From contig JASGDY010000060.1 of the NCBI GenBank assembly GCA_047606825.1, positions 1 through 64,000 on the forward strand: a DNA stretch of 64,000 nucleotides, read 5' to 3'. The first letter of the stretch is position 1, and every line of letters starts with the position of its first letter. The notes under the pieces are model-generated. The model searched no databases. It saw only the letters and a list, made by a program, of their open reading frames with translations, and was not told the DNA's origin. The position numbers were made by a program, and so were the translations under genes. Below are positions 27,538-38,500 of this stretch, one piece after another. Origin of the DNA: Rhizosphaericola sp047606825 (GTDB taxonomy: Bacteria; Bacteroidota; Bacteroidia; Chitinophagales; Chitinophagaceae).

Positions 27538-28185
27538 ATGAATTTCCAAACATTGAACAAACAAAGAAAATCTGTCGCCATTGCAGCATTGCTGGGCACC
27601 ATTTCGATTTTTTTACCGTGGATAAAAGTCGATGCTTTCATGTTCGAACAGTCGGTAAACGGTTTCCACGGTTGGGGCGTGCTAGCTTTCCTGGCGTTCG
27701 TTACGTCGCTCGTCCTATCTCTTGTAGGTACGCAGACCGACGCGCTGCCCAAGCGCAACTGGTTAATCGTATTGGTCGCGGGAGCAGTGTCACTACTAAT
27801 TGTCCTTGTCGCGGTTGTCAGGGCGCACAACGCATCGTCCAGCATCAACAATACCGTGGAAGGACTGGGAAGTCTGTTTGGCAGCAACAGTAATTCCGCA
27901 AAAAGTATGTTTGGAAGTGGACTGCAATGGGGCATTTGGCTGGCGCTGATAGCAAGTATAGGCGTGGTGGCGGGTGCGTGGTTTTTGAAAAGCCCCGGCA
28001 TGACCTTGGCATCGGCAGTACAGGGCATTTCGCTTCCGCCAATCCCCAACATCAATACCAGCACACCATCGGGCAATACTTCTAAGAAATATGCAGAACT
28101 CGAAAAACTACTCGAACTAAAAAACAAAGGAGCTATCTCGGAAGAAGAATTTCAGGCAATGAAAAAGAAAACCATCGGTTTATAA
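27538..28185 (+). CDS. Four-TM protein with C-terminal SHOCT domain
   Basis: A 215-aa inner-membrane protein. Hydrophobic segments lie near 15-30, 45-62, 75-92 and 125-150; in between is a Gly/Ser/Asn-rich loop (SLFGSNSNSAKSMFGSG). The last 32 residues, YAELEKLLELKNKGAISEEEF and onward, are a SHOCT (short C-terminal) domain, a small two-helix module often found at the ends of membrane and phage proteins and thought to mediate oligomerisation. No more specific role can be given. It stands alone. Confidence 0.8.
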   Translation: MNFQTLNKQRKSVAIAALLGTISIFLPWIKVDAFMFEQSVNGFHGWGVLAFLAFVTSLVLSLVGTQTDALPKRNWLIVLVAGAVSLLIVLVAVVRAHNASSSINNTVEGLGSLFGSNSNSAKSMFGSGLQWGIWLALIASIGVVAGAWFLKSPGMTLASAVQGISLPPIPNINTSTPSGNTSKKYAELEKLLELKNKGAISEEEFQAMKKKTIGL

Positions 28186-28319
28186 AATTATTTTATTTCA
28201 TAAAAATTTTACATGGTCGGAAAAAGGATAGTAGATTTAACGTAAACAAATATATTATCCCTAACTTTAACCGGAATCTAAGACCAATCCGACCATAACT
28301 TTTATAAAACGAAACCAAA

Positions 28320-29642
28320 ATGAATCTGTTAAGAAGCCCGTTCTGCCGCATCCTCACGCCGGTGGTCATGTTCAGCTTGCTAGCGGCATGGACACCTGCC
28401 GACGCCCAACAAAAGAAAAAACAGACAAAATCCACGGCAACAGTGCAGGAAAGCTGGGACAACCTTAAAGGCATATTCCGCAAAAAGGAAAAAACGACAC
28501 AACAGGGAGACACCGTTCCAGACGGAACCAACGCAACCATTGCCCCCGGCACGACACAGATTGCCGTCGGTTACAATTTTGCCATCGTCCTGCGGGACAG
28601 CAACCTCTATGCCTGGGGCGACAACCGCTACATCTCATTGGCCAAAAGGGACATGGAGCCTTATTACAGTCCGATGCACCTTGGTGTGGGACACAAATGG
28701 AAAAAGGTTGCGGCCCGTTCGTTCCACCGGCTGGCTATCCGCGACGACGGCTCCTTGTGGGGCTGGGGCTGGGGCAACTATGGCGAACTGGGATTGGGGG
28801 AAAAAGTACACAGGGCAGACGACCCGACACGCGTCGGACACGACACGGACTGGGTGGACATATCCACAGATTCTTACGTAACAATGGCTCTGAAGAAAAA
28901 CGGGACGCTCTGGGTCTGGGGAACCAACAGCAAAGGCTCCCTGATAGGAAAGCTGACCGGCAACAGCACCGTATATACGCCCACCCAGATTGGTCATGAC
29001 TCGGACTGGACATTTATATGCGCCGGCATCCGGAAATGCTATGCCATCAAGAAAAACGGGACGCTCTGGAGCTGGGGATTCAACACCAACTCGGACATCC
29101 TCGGGCTTGGTGCAGCCAACCAGATGGTTCCCGTGCCGACACAGGTTGGACATGACGCGGACTGGCAATCCCTGTTCGTCTCCCATAATGAGAGTGATGC
29201 CTACCAAGCTGTCTTTGCCATCAAAAAGAACGGCAGCACATGGGTCTGGGGTGCCAACCACAACGGTAAATTAGGCCTCGGCAGCAATGAAGAAATCGTC
29301 GGCATGACACAACTAAGCAGCCGCGGCGAATGGAAAAGTTTTAACATCCTCGCGCACTATGTGGTAGGCTTAAAGAAAGACGGTTCGCTATGGGCTTGCG
29401 GCGACATGGTAGGTAGCTATATAGGCGACAACAGTAATTTGACCATCAAGCGGACGACCCGATTTGTCCCGGTCAGGATAAAAGGGAAATGGTCGGACAT
29501 ACGGTTGACCTCCGGCCTATCCGCCGGGTTCGCCATACTGGCGGACGAAAACGGCAGGTTTTACGGCTTTGGACTGAACGACGTGGGACAGCTTGGACAA
29601 GGCAAAAAAACAGGAATCCTCCCATTGATGCCGATATTGTAA
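28320..29642 (+). CDS. Exported RCC1-repeat beta-propeller protein
   Basis: A 440-aa exported protein. After a signal peptide ending ADAQ comes a Lys-rich linker (QKKKQTKSTATVQESW, GIFRKKEKTTQ), then about seven RCC1-type blades, each with a core such as LYAWGDN, LWGWGWGNYGELGLG, LWVWGTNSKG, LWSWGFN, TWVWGANHNGKLGLG, LWACGD and FYGFGLNDVGQLGQG. Seven blades would close one propeller. Such proteins usually bind other proteins; the partner is unknown. The next gene has the same plan (signal, Lys/Thr-rich linker with a GGIL-KK motif, then repeats), suggesting related surface or periplasmic functions. Confidence 0.85.
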   Translation: MNLLRSPFCRILTPVVMFSLLAAWTPADAQQKKKQTKSTATVQESWDNLKGIFRKKEKTTQQGDTVPDGTNATIAPGTTQIAVGYNFAIVLRDSNLYAWGDNRYISLAKRDMEPYYSPMHLGVGHKWKKVAARSFHRLAIRDDGSLWGWGWGNYGELGLGEKVHRADDPTRVGHDTDWVDISTDSYVTMALKKNGTLWVWGTNSKGSLIGKLTGNSTVYTPTQIGHDSDWTFICAGIRKCYAIKKNGTLWSWGFNTNSDILGLGAANQMVPVPTQVGHDADWQSLFVSHNESDAYQAVFAIKKNGSTWVWGANHNGKLGLGSNEEIVGMTQLSSRGEWKSFNILAHYVVGLKKDGSLWACGDMVGSYIGDNSNLTIKRTTRFVPVRIKGKWSDIRLTSGLSAGFAILADENGRFYGFGLNDVGQLGQGKKTGILPLMPIL

Positions 29643-30013
29643 GGTGATTGGCGATGTGGCTTTTTAGAATAATGCGCTCAATACACGACAAAAAATGAAA
29701 AAATGTCATGTACTAAAAACAATGCGAATCAAAGGTTGAATAATATGTATCGACCCGCCGCGGCGCACCTAGTTCACTCCTAACAGAGCCGTAGGCAATG
29801 TTTATTGCATGGGGCGGGACAACAGGTAACAGCCTGTCTGACTCGCTTCAAACAGAGCCGTAGGCTCGATGCATGTTGTAGCGACGGAATTTATTCCGTT
29901 GTAATGGGTTGCGAAAGAAGAGTTCCGTAGGAACGGCACATATAATGTCCCATCCCAACCCTTGATTGACACAAACAATACAAAAGCATGTTTAACTCCC
30001 AAAAAAATATTGT
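29643..30013. repeat. Intergenic CC-GTA-GG hairpin repeat block
   Basis: A 371-bp gap holding several short palindromes of the form NNNCC-GTA-GGNNN: ACAGAGCCGTAGGC (about 29780), GAGCC-GTA-GGCTC (about 29854) and GTTCC-GTA-GGAAC (about 29930), plus TAGCGACGGAATTTATTCCG. It ends with CAACCCTTGATTG, as does the block before nadE. An open frame on the minus strand reading SVATTCIEPTAL is a by-product of this repeat, of a kind I have seen often in Bacteroidota annotations. Confidence 0.65.
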
Positions 30014-31531
30014 ATGCACAACCGTCATTTTAAAAAAATAGTTCCTTTTTTCGCCGCCCTATCATTGCTGGGCCAAACCAACGCCATTTACGCACAAAAC
30101 GACAAGACGAACAACTCCATCAAAAAAGTGGGTTCGCTACTCGGTGGCATCCTCAACAAAAAGGACACCAAGACGACCACAAAGTCGCCAACTACGACCA
30201 CGTCCACGTCGTCCAACACCATCCAGCTCAACAACAAAAACTTCATCGAGGGTGGCACCATAGCACCCAATGCCAAATACCTCGACGTGGACCGATGGTC
30301 GGCATTCAACAACGGCGCGGCGGTCGTGCACAAGGGAATGGCGGCCGCTTTAATCAATAGCAACGGGGATTTTATTGTTCCTTATAGTGCCGGATATGAA
30401 TTTTTCTCCGAAGCGACGGAACTGGAACCAGTCGTCACCTCGGCGCGCAACATTCCGCAGCGGTATTATGTCAACGACATATTTTATTATATGAATATCA
30501 ATCATACTGGTGTGGGCGGCTATATCAACAGCAAAGGCAAACTACTCGCTAACCGTACAGACCAATATACCAACTATCTATTTGACTACACGGCTAACAA
30601 GAAATACATATTTTACCGAAGAAAAATCGGCTCCAAAGTAGAGGGAGGCGTTAGCTACGACATCATGCGGTATGTCTATGTGGACACGAGCGGGAAGGAA
30701 TACGTATATGACCATGAGCTTACGGATATTTTTGAAGGTATTGGTATTGTTACCGCACGGAACAACCGTAGTAAAAAAGGCTATCGGACGCTGACCGGAA
30801 AGATGCTGACCGGATACCAGTACGACGAAGCCAATCCTTTCTCCGACGGCATGGCCATCGTGGGCGTCAGAGACCAATATGGACAGGTGAAATACGGTGC
30901 CATCGACCGCAACGGCAAGCTCGCCGTCCCCTTGATGTACAGCAATAGACCATCCGCGTTTTCGGGTGGCTATGCTACGGTCAAGCCACAGGACAGCTAT
31001 CAGGCAGGGTTTGAATACGGTTTTATCGACAAGAAAGGCAACCTCGTGTTTAAACAGACCAAAGAGGATATCGCCAAAAACGGAGGAACATTTGGACCGT
31101 TCAGCAATTTCGGGCTATCGTACAGTGGTAAATATATCATGGACACGGCTTTCCATATCAAGTCCAAAGCCGATTTCTTTGCATCGTATGGCTTGCCGGA
31201 GAACTGTTGGTTTGCAGACCAGTCCGAAAACACAGGCACTTGGACGGAAAACGACACGCATCCCAAGGTATATTTTGGGCACAACAAAATAAAAGACCCT
31301 TACACCAGATTTGGACTGCGTATCATCGGCTTCATCGACCTGGTTACAGGCAAGGTTGTCAAACCCGCATTTACAAAAATAGGCAGGTTTGACCCGGTGT
31401 CACGACTCGCCTACGCAGAAATAATCACCGGTGTAAAGAGCAAAGACAACCCGAATCCAGTCTACAAGGACGGCTTTATCAATGAGGACGGCGCATTTGT
31501 ATTGCTGAAACAGGAAAAAGGCACCTGGTAG
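30014..31531 (+). CDS. Exported WG-repeat protein
   Basis: A 505-aa exported protein with a signal peptide (cut near IYAQ), a Thr/Ser/Lys-rich linker (about 30-75, KKDTKTTTKSPTTTT), then WG-type repeats of about 40 residues with cores such as ALINSNGDFIVP, GYINSKGKLLAN, GAIDRNGKLAVPLMY, GFIDKKGNLVFKQ and GFINEDGAFVLL. WG repeats form beta-rich arrays of unknown function, often at the cell surface. It resembles the upstream RCC1 protein in overall plan. The two are separated by a repeat block, so a shared transcript is uncertain. Confidence 0.85.
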   Translation: MHNRHFKKIVPFFAALSLLGQTNAIYAQNDKTNNSIKKVGSLLGGILNKKDTKTTTKSPTTTTSTSSNTIQLNNKNFIEGGTIAPNAKYLDVDRWSAFNNGAAVVHKGMAAALINSNGDFIVPYSAGYEFFSEATELEPVVTSARNIPQRYYVNDIFYYMNINHTGVGGYINSKGKLLANRTDQYTNYLFDYTANKKYIFYRRKIGSKVEGGVSYDIMRYVYVDTSGKEYVYDHELTDIFEGIGIVTARNNRSKKGYRTLTGKMLTGYQYDEANPFSDGMAIVGVRDQYGQVKYGAIDRNGKLAVPLMYSNRPSAFSGGYATVKPQDSYQAGFEYGFIDKKGNLVFKQTKEDIAKNGGTFGPFSNFGLSYSGKYIMDTAFHIKSKADFFASYGLPENCWFADQSENTGTWTENDTHPKVYFGHNKIKDPYTRFGLRIIGFIDLVTGKVVKPAFTKIGRFDPVSRLAYAEIITGVKSKDNPNPVYKDGFINEDGAFVLLKQEKGTW

Positions 31532-31800
31532 CGTAAACATTGTCTAGTCTCAAGTTAAAAGTAAAAATGCCCAAGCCACAGCATTAATAATGCGAATCAA
31601 ACCTTCATAACATACACACAAAAGAACCCTAAACCCTACTTCAAAAATGGAATAGCCATCGGGAAATTGTATTCCTTTGGCGGAAATTGTTGCTCCCCCA
31701 TATTGATAAGCGTATTTTGATACCCTTATCCAAATTATTTTTGGACAAAACGAAACGTTAAAGGAGAAAAAAAGGGAAGTTTGCAGGTAAATAGTCGACA

Positions 31801-32397
31801 ATGATTGCATTTTTAAGAGGAAAATTCAGTTTCCCGTCCGCAGCGCAAGCTATTATCGATGTCAACGGCGTAGGTTACGAGGTCCAAATCAGCCTCAATA
31901 CTTATGCCGCCGTCCAGCAGGAAAAGGAAGGACAATTGTTTACGTACCTGCATATCACCGAGAATTCGCAGACATTGTACGGCTTTTCCACTTTGGAGGA
32001 AAAAAAGCTGTTCCTACACTTAATTTCCGTCTCCGGCGTCGGCGCATCCACAGCCAGGATGATGCTCTCTGGACTTGCACCTGAGGAACTGACGAAAGCC
32101 ATCGTCCAAAACAACGTCAAACAACTGGAAAGTATCAAGGGCATCGGCAAAAAAACAGCCGAGCGGCTCATCGTGGAACTGAAGGACAAACTGACCAAAC
32201 AGATGGACGGACAAAAGATGGAAGTGCTCGTCAGCGGTGCAGCCACAAGCCACGAACAGGATGCATTGGACGCCTTGGTTGCACTGGGAATCGCTCGCCC
32301 CATGGCAGAGAAGGCCGTGCAAAAAGCATTGAACAATGCCCCGGAAACTACGACAAACATTGAGAATCTGGTCAAGGCTGCGTTGAGAAATCTTTAG
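31801..32397 (+). CDS. ruvA: Holliday junction DNA helicase subunit RuvA
   Basis: RuvA binds four-way DNA junctions and loads the RuvB motor for branch migration. The 198-aa protein has the three expected parts: an OB-fold (1-65, MIAFLRGKF and DVNGVGYEVQIS), a double helix-hairpin-helix region (about 70-140, with SVSGVGASTARMML and SIKGIGKKTAERLIVELKDK), and a C-terminal UBA-like domain (about 150-198, DALDALVALGIARPMAEKAV) that contacts RuvB. Length and start are normal. sprA follows downstream. Confidence 0.97.
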   Translation: MIAFLRGKFSFPSAAQAIIDVNGVGYEVQISLNTYAAVQQEKEGQLFTYLHITENSQTLYGFSTLEEKKLFLHLISVSGVGASTARMMLSGLAPEELTKAIVQNNVKQLESIKGIGKKTAERLIVELKDKLTKQMDGQKMEVLVSGAATSHEQDALDALVALGIARPMAEKAVQKALNNAPETTTNIENLVKAALRNL

Positions 32398-32567
32398 TTT
32401 TGATTGACGAATGGCTTCTATCTACTCGCTGAATTTCGACTAAACGAGCGAGATATATACTTTAAAGGGTTGATTTTTCGTTATTACCGTGGTGTATTTT
32501 CCTGAGGCGATTGCTTTTCGCGCATGGAGGGCATATCGTTTTGAAGGAATCCTAATTCTTATTACCG

Positions 32568-35500
32568 TTGTTCAACAAGAAATTTTTTACTTTTCTGATA
32601 CTATTTTTTTGTCTGTTGGAGCCGTTTGTATCACGTAGCCAGCGGGACAGCCTACCCTACCCTGTTCAGGACAGGCGAGGCAGTTGGCTGTTCAGCCAGA
32701 GCCGCAGCCCTTTTGACATACGGGACACCGGGCTGCTGACAAGAAAAGTCGAACTGGACTCCGCCACCGGACAATACATCCTCTATGAAAAAATAGGCGA
32801 CGACTATTATCGAATGCCAACGGAGCTGACACTTGACCAGCTTTTGCTGTTACAGGGACGGACGGCGGAAATCCAGTATTTCAACGACAAATCCAGAGCA
32901 CTCGACTTGCTCAACCTGAAACAGAAACGACCCAAACCTCGTATTTCCGATAATTTCTTCAACAGGATTTTTGGTGTCCTCCCTTCGAAAACCACGCAAA
33001 CCGGGGATTCCAGCAAACTACCCAAGCTGGTCGACATCCGTCCCCAGGGAAACATCGATCTGAAGCTAGGCTACCAAGGCCAGTATGTCAACAACCCGAC
33101 CTTGTCGGAAAATGCACGCAGCACTGGCGGTTTTGACATGGATGCCGACATGAACATCAACGTAATGGCGGACATCGGCAGCAAGATGACCCTCCCGATC
33201 AGTTGGAACTCACAGTCAACCTTTGACTTTGAAAACCAGCTCAAGCTCCGCTACAACGGCTATGACGACGAAATCCTCAAGTCCATCGAGGCGGGCAACA
33301 TCTCCTTCCAGAGCAAAGGAACACTGATGAGTAGCATGCAAAACCTGATGGGAGTCAAGGCCAGCCTACAGTTTGGTAAACTGTTTGTGACCGCCGCCGT
33401 TGCCACGTCCCGCTCACAAACACAGTCGCTGACGTTGCAGAACGGTGGTGTCTCGCAGACCATCAACAAAATGCTGGACGACTACGACGAAAACAGAAAC
33501 TTCCTGTTGGGGCAATATTTTAAAAACAAGTTCAACTACAACATGGCCAACCTGCCCGTCACGCGCAGCCAGGTCAACATCACCCGCATGGAAGTGTGGG
33601 TCACCAACCGGACAAGCACCACTACCAACGCGCGCAATGTCGTGGGTCTGATGGATCTCGGCGAGTCAAGCCCGTACAATACCAACATACACACCGTCGG
33701 ACAGGGAGCTTTGCCCTACAATGCCATCAACGATATCTATACCAAGATAGCCAACAGCAGCATGGCGCGCAATGGTTCGCTGGCTTCCACATTTTTGCAG
33801 TCGCAGGGACTTACGCCGGTGCAGGATTTTGAAAAAGTATATGCACGCCTGTTGACACAAGGCACGGACTACACATTTAATCCGTCGATTGGTTTCATAG
33901 CACTCAACGCGCAGTTACAATCGGACGACGTGTTGGGCGTAGCGTACCAATATACTTACAATGGCAAGACATACCAAGTGGGCGAGTTTTCCTCGGACGT
34001 GGCACTGGATTCCAGCACAGGCATACAGAAAGTGCTGTACCTGAAACTGTTGAAAGCGACATCACAACGCATCAACCTCCCCATCTGGAGACTGATGATG
34101 AAAAATGTCTATACGCTGGACGTTTCACAGGTGGACAGCAGCAGTTTTAGGCTGAGTGTTTACTACAAAGACATTTCTGGCGCGGCAAACCGCTCCCTGC
34201 CGGAATCCTCACCAGAGACATCGGGACTGTCCATATTGCGCATTGTCAACGGAGACCGCCTCAACTCGATTGGCAATCCGCAGCCAGACGGCAACTTTGA
34301 CTATCTCAACGGTTTTACGGTATTGCCGCAGCAGGGAAGGGTCGTCTTTCCGGTGCTGGAGCCGTTCGGACACGACCTGGATTCTTTGGCATACAATGGG
34401 GTCGACGCTTCTATTGCGCAGAAATACGTCTACAACGCCTTGTACGACAGCATCAAGACCGTTGCGCAGACTTACACCAACCTTGACCGGTTTGCCCTGA
34501 TGGGTACGGTCAAAGGCAGCTCGTCCTCCACCATTTCCCTTGGCACGGTCAACATCCCGCAGGGATCGGTAACAGTTACCGTCGGAGGACAGCTTTTGGT
34601 GGAAAACACGGACTACACCATCGACTATTCCAGTGGAACCTTACAACTGCTGAACCAGGCCATCATCGCATCCGGACAGTCTGTCAATGTACAGTTTGAG
34701 GACAACACCACGACAACCATGCAGCGCAGTTTCTTGGGGCTACGCATGGACTACGTCGCCAACAAAAACCTTTCCATCGGTGCCACGATAGAAAAACTGA
34801 CTGAACGTCCCTACACCTCTCAGGTTTTGTACGGTGAAGACCCAATCGACAACACGATGTATGGCGTGGACTTTAACTACAAGTCCGAACTGCCGGGTCT
34901 GACACGCTGGCTCAACAAGCTACCCAACTATTCTTCGAAGGCGATGAGTACCATCAACGCCTACGGGGAAGCTGCCCTGCTCAAACCAGGACAGCCATCG
35001 CAGATCGGGTCTGGCGCGCAGGCATCGGTCTATATCGACAATTTTGAAAGTGCCAGCAGCGGCTATGACCTCCGCTACCCGCTTACTTCCTGGGCATTGG
35101 CTTCCACGCCGTCTGGCAACGGGCTTTTTCCGGAAGCGACGCTGATTGATTCTTTGGCATACAACAACAACAGGTCAAAAATTGCCTGGTACAACATCGA
35201 AGCCGTGCTCCAGGATAAAAACAACTCCAACAATCCGTTGAGAAACAACCTGTCGGCATTAAGTGACCTGCGCGCAAGGGCAGTCTACAACGAAGAACTT
35301 TTTCCCGAACAGAGCACCACGACGTCAACGACACAGTTGACCACATTTGACGTATCTTACTACCCAACAGAAAGGGGGCCGTACAATTTCAACACGTCCA
35401 CGTCTGAGCTGGACAGGTATGGACGTTTCAAAAGCCCAAAGACAAAATGGGGCGGGTTGATGCGTGCCATACCGCAGACTGACTTTGAAACACAGAACGT

Positions 35501-38500
35501 CGAATACATCGAGTTTTGGGTACAGGATCCTTTTCTGTACAAGCCGACAAGCATCGGTGGAAAGCTGATATTCAACCTCGGCAACGTCAGCGAGGATATA
35601 TTGAAGGATGGAAAACATTTTTACGAAAATGGCCTCTCTACGCCTACCACGACGACCATAGAGGACAGTACCACCGTCTGGGGAAAAGTGCCGCTCAACT
35701 CCATACAATTGACCAACGCGTTCAGCAATACTGCCTCCGACCGACCTTACCAGGACGTCGGCATGGACGGTCTTACCGACGCGGGCGAAAAACGAAAACG
35801 GGCAGACTACCTGTCCAAAGTCGCCAGTATGTATGGCACCGGTTCACCTTTTTACCTGTTGGCACTAGCTGACCCGTCCAATGACAACTATCAATGGTAC
35901 CGGGACGAGCGTTTCGACAACGCCAACAGCAACATACTCACACGTTACAAAAACTACAACAACCCACAGGGCAACTCTGCCATCGCCACCAATTCGGCTT
36001 ATTCGCCGGCAGCGACCACATACCCGGACAACGAAGACCTCAACGGTGACAATACGCTCAACGAAAGCGAGGACTATTTCGAATACGACCTCAGCCTGAC
36101 ACCCAATATGGAAATCGGCGACGGCTATATCGTGGACAAAAGAACCATCACGCCCAAACTGGCAAATGACAGTGCCGCCACCGAAAACTGGTACCTGTTC
36201 AGGATTCCCGTCAAGGATTACGACAGCGTCGTCGGTTCAATCTCCGATTTTAAATCGATTCGTTTCATAAGGATGTACCTCACCGGGTTTGAGGATTCTG
36301 TGACATTGCGTTTTGCACGGTTAAACCTAGTCAAGAACCAATGGCGCAGCTTTACCTATTATCTTGATACGACGGGCAGCTACACGTCCTTGCCGACAAC
36401 CTCCGTCACGACCCTGGATGTCTCATCTGTCAACCTGGAGGACAACAGTGGTCGCTTGCCGATTCCCTACAAAATGCCGCCAGGCGTGGAACGCATCCAA
36501 TCCCTTGCCAACAATGGTGTCAGCGTCTTGCAGAATGAGCAGTCCATGACCCTGCACGTAACCAACCTACAAAAAGGAGACGCGCGCGCTGTCATCAAAG
36601 GTATGAACTTGGACTTGCGCCGCTATGGCCAGATGAACATGTGGATACACGCCGAATCCATCAACGGGCAACGGGCAGTCGCCGACTATGAGCTGAATGC
36701 CGTCATCCGTATCGGCCAGGACTACCTCAGCAATTATTACGAAATCAAAATCCCGTTGCACATCACCGCCGCGGCCGCGGCCGCCTCAGCCGAACAGATA
36801 TGGCCTACGGCCAACGAACTCAGCCTCGCTTTGCAGGATCTGGTGCAACTGAAACTGCGCAGAAACAACAGCGGGCAGTCTACAACGACGATTTACCGTG
36901 AAACCGCCAGCAACGGACAGATAATGTCCGTCATGGGCAATCCCAATATTGCTGGGGTCACAAGCTACCTTATTGGTATCGAAAATCCGAACACCAGCGA
37001 GGCGTTGAGCGCGGAAATGTGGGTCGACGAACTTCGCCTTTCGGATATCGACAACTCTGGCGGGTGGGCAGCCCTTGGCAGGGTGGACATGCAGTTGGCA
37101 GACCTCGGCACACTTTCCATTTCGGGGAATACATATAGTGCCGGCTGGGGAAGTATCGACCAAAGCATCAACGAAAGATCCATGTCCAGCATGTTACAGA
37201 TCGATGCTGCCACCAACTTGAACATAGGCAAGCTATTCCCCCATCGGATGGGATTTTCCATTCCGGTATATGCCAGTTTCAACAGGACGGTCCTCACGCC
37301 CAAATACGACCCTTACGACCAGGATGTGTTGTATAAAACCAAATTGGCGCTGGCGGGTTCCAAAGCAGCCAAGGATTCCATCCGAAATATATCCCTGGAC
37401 CAATCCACTACCAAAATGTTCAGCTTTTCGAACGTTCGTTTTGGGCAGATGTCGATGCATCCTAAACTGTGGGACTTGAGCAATTTTGACTTCAGCTATT
37501 CATACAGCAGCATCGTACAGTCCAGCCCGACCATACAGAGCAACGAAATCACGCGGTACCAAGGCGGATTTGGCTACACATTCAACGGGCAGGACCATTT
37601 TTACTATCCTTTCCGCAAGCTGTTCAGAAACAAGTCCCCCTGGCTCACATTGTTGCGCGATTTCAACATCAACCCTATCCCGTCGCTGATGAGTTTCAGG
37701 GTCAATGTCGACCGCCAGATGGGCGTGTACATGCCGCGCTCCATCGTGTTGCAGGGAAGCAACTACGTCCAGTTGCCGACCGACACGACCTACGACAAAT
37801 ACTTCCTGATGAACCGCTACTACAACCTACGCTGGCAGCTTTCCAAAAACCTCAACCTCGACTACTCTGCCATCAACAACTCTGTGGTGGACGAACCTTA
37901 TGGCGCGCTGGATACGAAAGCCAAAAGAGACTCCGTCTGGCAAAATTTCTGGAAAGGTGGGCGCACCATCACTTTCCAGCAGCGTTCCGTATTGAGCTAC
38001 AACCTGCCGCTGGAAAAGCTGCCCCTGACCGACTGGATACGTGCACAGTACAATTACTCCACCAGCTACAACTGGATTGCCGCCAACCTGTTGGCAAAAG
38101 ATTTGGGCAATATCGTGGAAAACAGCCGACAAGGAACTTTGCAGGCCGACATTGACTTTACAAGGCTGTACAACAAATCAGCATTTCTGCGAAAGGCCAA
38201 CGAGGACCCACCTCAAAACAGCAAAACAGCAAACGGAAATATTTCTTCTAATGCCGTCGTGCCGAAAGCTATCAGCGACACGGCACACATGCAGTTGCCA
38301 GCCCGCGATTCCGTCACCTACGGCTTGCACGGCGCAGCGAAAAGACTGGCATTAAAAAAATGGCGTGCCCTGCGCCGCGCCATCCGCCGCGCAAAAAGAA
38401 TAGAAAAAGCCTTATTGAGACAATACAACATCTACGGATTGGTCAAAACGAGCGCACAGATACTGACCCTCGTCAAGCACATCAACATTCAATACAACAG

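Noticed and set aside
29802..30002. 66-codon frame with SVATTCIEPTAL
   Set aside because: It lies wholly inside the CC-GTA-GG repeat block and is a translation of repeat DNA.
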